Assembly (NCBI GenBank): GCA_032353305.1
Contig: JAUCNG010390923.1
Location: 1 to 10,865 of the forward strand
DNA length: 10,865 nucleotides
Direction of reading: 5' to 3'
Origin: Cephalothrix spiralis
Lineage: Eukaryota > Nemertea > Palaeonemertea > Archinemertea > Cephalotrichidae
Position numbers and translations under genes: made by a program. Positions 1 through 6,632 of this stretch are shown here, in pieces (positions within the stretch are counted from its first letter, which is position 1; each line of letters begins with the position of its first letter). The notes under the pieces were generated by a model that worked only from the letters and a program-made list of their open reading frames with translations, had not been told where the DNA came from and ran no database searches.

Positions 1-118
1 CAATTATTTATTATACTACATATAAATAAGCTCTACTGTCTTAGTTCCCAAACAATTATATATTTAAATAATCAAAATAGCACAATAAATACTAAGGACA
101 ACAAGTCAACAAGATTTC

Positions 119-383
119 TACAGTATAGTACAACAACATGCATTGCGAAAATTGTGTTCTCACTTCTGATGCCATTTTAGAATGTTCCCATCATATTACC
201 CATAATGCAATGCGACTATCTCGCATCTCGCATCTCGCATCTCACATTTGCGCCAAATCGAGGCAAAATTACCAAAAACGAGGTTTTCGCGTTGCATTAT
301 GGGTAATAAAATGGGAACATTCTAAAATGGCATCAAAAATGATAACACATTTTTCGAAATGCAGCCATGTTGTACTATACGTA
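119..383. mobile_element. Palindromic MITE-like foldback element
   Basis: Two arms of about 95 bp (121-215 and 287-381) are inverted copies of each other with scattered mismatches. The left arm opens CAGTATAGTACAAC and the reverse complement of the right arm opens CGTATAGTACAAC. Both ends are bordered by TA (119-120 and 382-383), which fits the TA target duplication of Tc1/mariner-type elements. The core of the arms contains CCATTTTAGAATGTTCCCA and its inverted copy. No transposase is present, so it would be non-autonomous. A 101-codon open frame crosses it, but its codons simply read through the repeat and it is not credible as a gene. The superfamily assignment is an inference from the TA borders and the terminal bases. 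Confidence 0.72.
218..245. repeat. Four tandem copies of heptamer ATCTCGC
   Basis: ATCTCGC is repeated at 218-224, 225-231 and 232-238, with a fourth copy at 239-245 changed to ATCTCAC. The array lies just inside the left arm of the foldback element, in what would be the loop of its hairpin. Confidence 0.85.
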
Positions 384-712
384 TCAAAGAACGAAGATTT
401 GTTGTTTAAAACACGTTTTCGGATTCTGTTTTTTCATTCATAACTGATGTTAAAACACATTTTTCTTTATCTGATAATCCAATTAATATTAATATTCCAG
501 TGATAATCGCAGTATAAAAACGAGTTCTATTACTATAATTTGATTGTCTTAGATATCCATAAATGCTTTCTCAATCCATTCTTGGTAACTTAGTGATTTT
601 CAAACTGCAACAAGATTTCTAGAGATTCCATCCGAGTCACTAATACTGGAATAGGACTACAATGTAAGAGTTCAAAAACAGCCGAATTGCTGGCTAAATA
701 GTTAAGATACCC
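384..712. other. Unassigned AT-rich spacer
   Basis: No credible coding frame, RNA gene or repeat was recognised here. A 14-base word at 608-621 (CAACAAGATTTCTA) also occurs at 107-120 immediately left of the foldback element, but nothing else links the two places. Confidence 0.5.
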
Positions 713-1140
713 TGGTATTATTCAACATATTTTCTAGAGTAAAACGGTAACCAGTGAAACATGGTAGGTACCCGACAGCTGGCACTTTCTTTTTAAACGA
801 AGATTTCCCTTATACCAGAGCAAAATACGCCGCGCATTTTTCACAAATAAAATGCTATTCCAAGTCACATAAAAATCCAAACTTAAGTAACAAAAAAGTA
901 CCTTAGCGTAATTAAAAGTAAGTGATAAATATTCAGCATATCATGGTATTATTTAACATATTTTCTAGAGTAACCAGTGAAACATGGTGGGTACCTGGCA
1001 CTGTCTCTTAAAATACATGTAGAAGGGTTTCCTTTATGCCAGGACGACGTTCTAATATTTGGGCGCTACTCACTTATAATTTTTCACCAACTAAATGCAA
1101 TTCCAATTCACATAAAGAATCCAAATTTTAGTAAAAAAAT
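713..1140. repeat. Diverged tandem duplication, period 231 bp
   Basis: The stretch starting TGGTATTATTCAACATATTT at 713 returns at 944 as TGGTATTATTTAACATATTT, and both continue through TTTCTAGAGTAA, CCAGTGAAACATGGT and GGTACC. Weaker matches run to about 900 and 1140, such as TCACATAAAAATCCAAA against TCACATAAAGAATCCAAA. The copies have small indels (the first has an extra AAACGGT-like insert after TAGAGT) and are clearly old. No open frame or known element was recognised inside them. They precede the gene array and have no copy between the genes. Confidence 0.75.
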
Positions 1141-1239
1141 CCACGGGATTATCTCCATCCAATCAAATTAAACATGTTAATTGGCGATGACTTGTACTTG
1201 AAACTATATAAAAACCAGATTAAAATGCTCAAGTTGGCT

Positions 1240-1774
1240 CCTATACTAAGACCTATTATGATCTGATGCAGCAGACTCGGTTTTTCTGAAAAGTAAAATA
1301 ATTAAATGATATTCACCATAATATAAGATTTTCACCCCACCCTACGTCACTTGAGAATTATAACCCTTTTTCTTTAATGTGTATTTTTTGCAATTATTAA
1401 AAGTGGGTCCCAGTATGACTATCTGACTATTACAATTTTTATTAAGACACCATGTATACTCAAATGATATATTTTTGTTAAAGGTTCATAGTGTAAAAAA
1501 CATATACATTCTTTGTGATTTAGAGTTTGCAAAAACGCATGAAGTAGACGACATTTTAAATCAATTGTACAATAATTTATGGGGTCTCGAGGCAAGTGAC
1601 AGGCCATAAGAATGACTTATTTCAAAATAAATGCATCGATGATTTCATAGCATTGATAATATTAATACCTTTATCATTTCTTTAATACGTAAAAAAACAC
1701 ACCCATAAACAAAATGGAGCCCTACAAATATTGGATTTAACATCATGAGACCAATTTTGGACAAATTAAATCAG
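1240..1774 (+). promoter_or_regulatory. Conserved upstream block and putative 5'UTR exon of gene 1
   Basis: The 1370-1774 part has recognisable counterparts upstream of gene 2 (about 5425-5832) and gene 3 (about 9415-9804). Shared landmarks in order are CAGTATG, TTTTTATT(A/G)AGACACC, TTCATAGTGTAAAAA, ATGGAGCC, GGATTTAACATC and TCAG|GTAAGATAGCTG. The 1240-1300 part matches more weakly. The block ends at 1774 in a near-perfect metazoan splice donor, CAG|GTAAGA, so I infer that its right part is a transcribed non-coding first exon whose partner acceptor is at 2315-2316. It contains a short upstream frame, ATG at 1714 to TAA at 1740 (8 codons). The transcription start is not visible, and without transcript data the exon remains a hypothesis. 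Confidence 0.45.
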
Positions 1775-2316
1775 GTAAGATAGCTGAAAATTATATAAAA
1801 CGTATATATAATGCAATATTTTTTTATATGTATTTCTTGTAAACAGTGTCCCGACTCTCATAAAAAATACTGTATTTTATATGTATTTCTTGTAAACAGT
1901 GTCACGATTCCCAACATTTGCCGAAGCTATGTAGTGCAACATAAACTATAGTAATGAGGCCTTCCAAAGTGAGGCTTTCCGTACAAATCAAAGATGCGAC
2001 AAATATTGTAAGTTATTTGACTGTTGACAGTAAATTGTCTCTGTACCTAAATATTGATTTAAATTATTTGAAAATGGTTCAAAAGGCCCCAAACGTGTTT
2101 AATACAAGGAATATGACATGCCTTGGTCACCGGGTACACTCGTTTTAATTCCGCTCACGGACGAAATGTCGCAAGCGACCTCGGGTCATGCATGTTCGGC
2201 CGGGACCACACCCAAAACTCGTGTTTATCATATCTGAGCGATCCACGTTTTTTTTGTATTTCCGGATTGATCATTTGAAACACTCCATCTAAAAATCTTA
2301 ATTTGCCATTTTTCAG
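1775..2316 (+). other. Putative 5'UTR intron of gene 1
   Basis: It would begin GTAAGATAGCTG at 1775 and end TTTTTCAG at 2316, five bases before the gene 1 ATG, giving a 542-base intron. The acceptor is a good pyrimidine-AG site and recurs before all three genes. The donor is inferred from its conservation in all three units. A GC-richer patch lies at about 2150-2210. A 64-codon open frame at 1954-2148 has no recognisable features and I regard it as chance. Confidence 0.5.
1822..1910. repeat. Short direct repeat, 53-bp spacing
   Basis: A 36-base segment at 1822-1857 starting TTTTATATGTATTTCTTG is repeated at 1875-1910. The first 29 bases are identical and the rest differ at two positions. It lies in the putative intron of gene 1 and is not seen in the introns of genes 2 and 3, so it arose after the units separated or was lost from the others. 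Confidence 0.85.
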
Positions 2317-2320
2317 AATA

Positions 2321-3898
2321 ATGGCAACCGCAGCAGGCTTCAACGAGAATGCCGAATGTTCAGTCTGCATAGAACAATTTGAAGATCCTGTAATGCTCAT
2401 TTGCGGACATTCATTTTGCCGCAAATGCATTCGAAATATTGAAACACGTGAAGGGAAAAATAATGTCAGTTGCCCTTCTTGCAGAAGACAAAGAGTACTT
2501 GTGAATTTCAGAAACGTCAACGAATTACCTACAAATTACGCACTGCAAAATGCGACATCTGCTCAGCAAACTGTTCAAGGTAAATGTCCAACCTGCCTTG
2601 AATTGAAACGACTGTCAAGCTGCAAATGCTGCCAAATGTTCATTTGTAAAGAATGCACTGTTGTCCATATTAAAATAAAGAAACAGAACCTAACAGACGC
2701 CATTGCCAAATTCGAAGTTAAAGTAAAGCAGGCATCAAAGATCTCTTCAGAAAGGAATGTGAACTTCAAAGAATTTGAAAAATCAGCCAACGCACATTTG
2801 ATGGAATTAGTAAGCCATGACATGAAAAGTTTGTTCGGACGATATTTGAACAAGGGTGCAGCTACCAAATTCATTGCTAGTACAAAACAACTACACACAA
2901 GAGCAAAAGAATTAGAGAAATCTGCAAATACTAACTGGGAAGAAATTGAGGACATTTGTGATAAGTTAGATGCCTTAGAAATAGGATTAAATCCAAATGA
3001 TGACGTTGATATTTCTTTCAAATTGAACGTAGAAGAAATGATTAAAATGGGAATGATAGAGATAACGATAATGAAACGGAAAGAAAGAATTGGTCGGAAA
3101 TTGAATTACTCTAATATGAAGGTGATCGCAACACAATTTATTCCTTCATTAAAAGAATATACTCGTGGGATACTATTAGTAGACCATACAATAAAAATAT
3201 TAAGTAATGATGCGTTTAAGCACTCATTTCTAACTACTTGTACATTAGTGGACGATTCCTCGAATTTAATTGAAAATGATACAGTTGAATTGGAATACTG
3301 TTTACATGGATTAGCTATATTGTCTACAGGAGAATATGTTTCAGTATCAAATGATGAAGACTTGGTCATCTTTAATGGTTCAAAAACACTTTCACAATCA
3401 CCCATTAACTGGGAGAAATGTGTTTATGGTTTAGAAGATGTTGCAGTAAACAATAATGAAATATTCTGCGTAAATGATAATAACACCTGTATTTTAGAGT
3501 TGAGAAGAGATGGAAAAACAGTAAGAGAATTTGGTGAAGGATTAATAAAATTATCACGTGCAATAAGAGTAGGAAAGAATCAAATGGTTTACGTCGGAGA
3601 TCAAAATGGCATGAAACTTTTTGCTAACGACGGTGAGCTAGTAAAAAAAGTTGATATCACAGGTATTTCTTGGAGAGGATTATCGATTGATAGTGATGAG
3701 AATGTTTTATGTGTAGTAAACGATGACCGTAAACATTTTCTGAATATTTACAGTCCAAAGCTAGAGCTCATCGCTTCTTATGATAATGGAGAAATGTGGA
3801 TTGATGAAGCTTGTGTCGTTCCAAACGGCACGATCATGATTTTGGAAAGCAAATTTGCTCATCAAGGACCTTATACAAGTAAAATCCTTTCAACATAA
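2321..3898 (+). CDS. TRIM-like RING / B-box / coiled-coil / beta-propeller protein, paralogue 1
   Basis: A 525-residue protein, probably a cytoplasmic E3 ubiquitin ligase. A classic C3HC4 RING finger occupies residues 13-54, with ligands C13, C16, C28, H30, C33, C36, C51 and C54, followed by the TRIM-typical linker LPTNYAL (69-75). A B-box-like zinc site follows (C89, C92, C101, C104, C109, C112, H116), without the usual last histidine. Residues about 125-235 are charged and helical, as in a TRIM coiled coil. Residues about 260-525 form repeating beta-rich blades such as GEYVSVS, ELRRDGK and RAIRVGKNQMVYVGD, resembling an NHL-type propeller; the exact fold is inferred. The ATG at 2321 is chosen over an upstream in-frame TTG because an acceptor AG ends at 2316, the context is good (A at -3, G at +4), and this start is shared by all three copies. 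The whole coding region is one exon. In TRIM proteins the RING recruits E2 enzymes and the C-terminal domain binds the target, which is unknown here. Confidence 0.93.
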   Translation: MATAAGFNENAECSVCIEQFEDPVMLICGHSFCRKCIRNIETREGKNNVSCPSCRRQRVLVNFRNVNELPTNYALQNATSAQQTVQGKCPTCLELKRLSSCKCCQMFICKECTVVHIKIKKQNLTDAIAKFEVKVKQASKISSERNVNFKEFEKSANAHLMELVSHDMKSLFGRYLNKGAATKFIASTKQLHTRAKELEKSANTNWEEIEDICDKLDALEIGLNPNDDVDISFKLNVEEMIKMGMIEITIMKRKERIGRKLNYSNMKVIATQFIPSLKEYTRGILLVDHTIKILSNDAFKHSFLTTCTLVDDSSNLIENDTVELEYCLHGLAILSTGEYVSVSNDEDLVIFNGSKTLSQSPINWEKCVYGLEDVAVNNNEIFCVNDNNTCILELRRDGKTVREFGEGLIKLSRAIRVGKNQMVYVGDQNGMKLFANDGELVKKVDITGISWRGLSIDSDENVLCVVNDDRKHFLNIYSPKLELIASYDNGEMWIDEACVVPNGTIMILESKFAHQGPYTSKILST

Positions 3899-4019
3899 AT
3901 TTTAAAAGAATCTGGTAATACACGTATAGATATATAATTATGTTTGTAGTAACGAACAACAAGAAAACTTTTATGCTCAATGTCGTGTATAGGCCAACTT
4001 ATAGATAATGTAATTTTCA

Positions 4020-4050
4020 AATAAACTACTTTCCTAGCCAAATTAATAAA
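4020..4050 (+). terminator. Poly(A) signals of gene 1
   Basis: Two AATAAA hexamers stand at 4020-4025 and 4045-4050, 122 and 147 bases after the stop codon. Both are kept at the matching places after gene 2 although the flanking sequence has diverged, which supports real 3' end formation. The 3' flank as a whole (3899-4160) is clearly homologous to the one after gene 2. Confidence 0.72.
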
Positions 4051-4195
4051 GAGCTAAATTTGTAAATTTGTGTTCATTATTATTAATTTATGACTTTGAT
4101 TGATAATAAGATTTGAGATATTGATTTTTATATCAATGGAAAAAATACGATTTCAATATTTATCATACGAGCCAAGTGACAAGCTTTAACTTAAT

Positions 4196-4404
4196 CATGC
4201 ACACTGCTGTATTTTCTATATACCGATTAGCGGTGGGGTTAACCCCGAAGGGAGGGACAGCGCATTTAACCTGACCGAGACACCCAGGAGGAACTTGCCC
4301 AAGGTTCTTCCCGATGGAAATAGTGTCGATTCCGGGTCTCGAATCCGGGACCACAAGATTCAGAAACTGACTACCTACCATCTTGCCACCGAGCTAGGCG
4401 CACC
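4196..4404 (-). mobile_element. tRNA-derived SINE
   Basis: Read on the minus strand, the element starts GGTGCGCCTAGCTCGGTGGC near 4404. It has an RNA polymerase III A-box-like motif TAGCTCGGTGGC (4385-4396) and a B-box-like motif GGATTCGAGACC (4335-4346) about 38 bases further on, which is normal tRNA spacing. A GC-rich body follows (AACCTTGGGCAAGTTCCTCC and onwards), then an AT-rich tail. The matching place after gene 2 (about 8500-8540) lacks it. The right border is fairly clear; the left border near 4196 is approximate and I found no convincing target-site duplication. The SINE family is not identified. A 72-codon minus-strand frame inside it (4163-4381) is not a gene. Confidence 0.75.
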
Positions 4405-4493
4405 GAAATTAGACCAAATTAAATATCGAAAATCTAAGGAATTTTTACTATTCATTATTACTTGAAGCGTAGAAATCCAACATTTAAAACAAA

Positions 4494-4632
4494 TATTTAA
4501 AATTGAGGCATTTGATTGACAAACTAACGTTTCGAAACCTATCTAGGGATCGATGTTAATCCTTAGATGATCGATGTTGATCCTAGATAGGGTTCGAAAC
4601 GCTAGTTTGTCATTAAAATGCCTAAATTTTAA
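4494..4632. repeat. Long imperfect palindrome (hairpin) after gene 1
   Basis: The left arm (about 4499-4550) and right arm (about 4580-4630) are inverted copies. The shared core reads GACAAACTAACGTTTCGAA on the left and TTCGAAACGCTAGTTTGTC on the right, followed by CTATCTAGGGATC and its complement. The loop contains GATCGATGTTAATCC (4548-4562) and GATCGATGTTGATCC (4569-4583), a small direct duplication. A homologous palindrome is found after gene 2. Confidence 0.8.
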
Positions 4633-4919
4633 ACATGTGTTTACATGACTTCATGATGACCTTTATTTACATGTATTTGTGGAGTTTTACGTTTCATTAC
4701 ATTCACTGACACGGATTATCGTGTTTTTCTCTCTATGTATAGCTTTTATGTAAAAAAAGGCCTTTGATAATTTTTGATTAACCTCGATCAACCGCAAAGA
4801 AGAAAAAAATCCTGTTGGTGGCGGAACAAAAATATCTTTCGGACAAAAATCGTTATTTTTTTAAATTCGTCAGCGGCAACACAATTTAAATTCTGCAGTA
4901 TTATGTTTATTTATTTATG

Positions 4920-5517
4920 TACAGGGCGTATCAATAATATTTAAAAAAAGCCAGATGACGTCATATTGTGATTTAAATATGAATTGACCATATCACTGAT
5001 AGTGAAGTGATCACAAGAGAGAACATGGTATTATCTTTCAAATATAATACATTTGGTGCAAGTCTGTCGTAAAACAACTGAGCTACATACATTTCCCCAA
5101 AGGTCCAACATGTTCTATTTCCACATTTCCACAGTAGGTGGTAAAATCTATTGTCCTTCCTCGGAAAAAAATTGTGATATTTTAATGACTTTCTAATTTT
5201 TTTAACATTTCTTATTCAATTTACTATCACAAAAAATGATTAAATATTGAAAAATTCACAAGATCAATTTTAGAGTGATTAGAAATAGCATTCTCTCGAT
5301 TTAGTATGAGATTTAGGCTGGGGAAATGACATCAGAGGTTTTTCGGAATTATCATCGTAGCTCCCTTAGTTAAGAACTGATCTGCACCAAATCGGTTTTA
5401 TTCGGGAGAGATGGCCATGCTCTTGAATGTGTTATTTTGCAATTTATTAAAATATTCATAATTGAGTCTCAGTATGACGTATTCTGGCCGTTATAATTTT
5501 TATTGAGACACCCTGTA
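4920..5517. mobile_element. Non-autonomous mariner-type element, downstream of gene 1
   Basis: Terminal inverted repeats are visible: the left end starts TACAGGGCGTATCAATAAT at 4920, and the reverse complement of the right end (ending 5517) starts TACAGGGTGTCTCAATAA. The bordering TA on each side fits the TA duplication of Tc1/mariner elements. The interior has no transposase frame. It carries TGACGTCA at 4956-4963 and GTGATCAC at 5008-5015. A copy lies at the same relative place after gene 2, so the insertion is older than the unit duplication. Its right end overlaps the start of the conserved block upstream of gene 2. Confidence 0.6.
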
Positions 5518-5832
5518 TATTTAACTGATATATTGTTAAAGGTTTATAGTGTAAAAACCCCTTCTTTGAAAGTAAGTGTCCTTTGGAGGGAAAAAACCAT
5601 GCAGTAGGCGACATTGAAATATATATTTTTCAATTGTATACAATAATGTATGGGTCTTCAGGCCAAAGGAATGACTTTAAAATTCAAAATCAATGCATCG
5701 AAGATTTCATAGAAATACCCATATCATTTCTTTGATACGTAAAAAACACGCATTAATAACATGGAGCCCTATAACTATGGGATTTAACATCGGAGAAATG
5801 ATCATGAGATTAATTTGGACAAGTTGAATCAG
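5518..5832 (+). promoter_or_regulatory. Conserved upstream block and putative 5'UTR exon of gene 2
   Basis: This is the counterpart of the block ending at 1774. It shares GGTTTATAGTGTAAAAA, TCATTTCTTTGATACGTAAAAA, ATGGAGCCCTATAACTATGG and the donor-like end AATCAG|GTAAGATAGCTG at 5832/5833. A short upstream frame runs from ATG at 5761 to TAA at 5787 (8 codons) and matches the one before gene 1 in start, length and most residues. If the donor is used it would join the acceptor at 6627-6628. Being conserved between duplicates does not by itself prove function. Confidence 0.45.
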
Positions 5833-6628
5833 GTAAGATAGCTGGGAATTATGTCCCAATATTACAGCAAGATGACGTCATATTGGGACTTAATCATGAA
5901 TTGACCATATAGTGATCACTAGAGAGAACATGTTCTTCTCTTTTAAATAAAATTTGGTGCAAATCTGTCTTACAACAACTGAACTAAAGGACCAGACAGT
6001 TAAAGTAAATCCCATTATAAATGAACGTCAAAAAAAATGTTTGTGAATTATTTATGACTTTTTAATTTGTCAAAATTACTATAAAAAAAAGTTTATCAAA
6101 AATTGACGTGCACTGAAAATATTCCAGATTAAATTTAGAGTGATTAGAAATAGCATTCTCTCAATTTATTATGGGAATTAGGGTGTGGAAAATGAAACCA
6201 GAGGGTCCTTGGGAGATTCATCGTAGCTCTCTTAGTTATCTGCACCAAATCTGTTTTATTCTGAAGAGTGAACCATGCTCTCAAATTTTCGCAATTATGA
6301 AAATATTCAAAACGAAATTAGGCAGGCAGGCGGGAATTAATAATGATCTTTAGAAAAAATCCGCTGGTAAAAAGCCATTTTTATGTGCTGACCTAAAATG
6401 TATACAAAAAGCACTAGAGGTTTAACTATAGTTCATTTCTCGACCAATCATCATCGAGATAACAAAATAAAATGTATGCCATTATTTTCATAATTAGTCA
6501 GAGCTAATATAATCATAGTGTTTCTTTGAAAAAATTGTAAAGCAATTGTATTTCAGGTGATGGGACTTTCAGCACTCCAATCAATAAAAATTGCCTTTAT
6601 CTAAAAACCATATTTTGCCCCTTTTCAG
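5833..6628 (+). other. Putative 5'UTR intron of gene 2
   Basis: The interval starts GTAAGATAGCTG and ends CCCCTTTTCAG, four bases before the ATG, for a length of 796 bases. Most of its left half is a second copy of the mariner-type interior. From about 6310 it resumes similarity with the gene 3 intron (GGCAGGCGGG, then AGAAAAAATCCGC against AGAAAAAAATACGCC). Near its end AATCAATAAAAATTGCC is shared exactly with the gene 3 upstream region. A 60-codon frame at 6171-6353 lies in repeat sequence and is not credible. Confidence 0.5.
5869..6305 (+). repeat. Second copy of the mariner-type interior, without its ends
   Basis: This segment repeats about 4951-5460 in direct orientation. Shared landmarks include GATGACGTCATATTG, AATTGACCATAT, GAGAGAACATG, AAATTTGGTGCAA, TTTAGAGTGATTAGAAATAG, CATTCTCTC and TGCACCAAATC. 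It lacks both terminal inverted repeats. It is absent from the introns of genes 1 and 3, so it was added to this unit alone, by a local duplication or a truncated insertion. Confidence 0.82.
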
Positions 6629-6632
6629 AAGA

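Noticed and set aside
138-443. 101-codon plus-strand frame near the left edge
   Set aside because: It reads through both arms of the foldback element and the heptamer array, and no domain is recognisable.
107-621. 14-base direct repeat CAACAAGATTTCTA at 107-120 and 608-621 as a target-site duplication
   Set aside because: No tail, promoter or element end is seen next to the second copy, and the foldback element between them has its own TA borders. Chance is likely in AT-rich DNA.
2303-2320. Upstream in-frame TTG starts for gene 1 (2303) and gene 2 (6591)
   Set aside because: The extra codons cross a strong splice acceptor, differ between the genes, and TTG is not a normal start in animals. 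The shared ATG is in good context.
2155-3405. Minus-strand open frames of 121, 148 and 99 codons opposite gene 1, and similar ones opposite gene 2 (6581-7777)
   Set aside because: They lie exactly opposite the two coding exons, change wherever the sense protein changes, and show no domain, signal or separate conservation. They are antisense shadows of the real genes.
4163-4381. 72-codon minus-strand frame downstream of gene 1, and the possibility of a functional tRNA gene there
   Set aside because: The sequence has A- and B-box-like motifs but no foldable acceptor stem or T arm of correct length, and it continues into a long non-tRNA body. It is a SINE.
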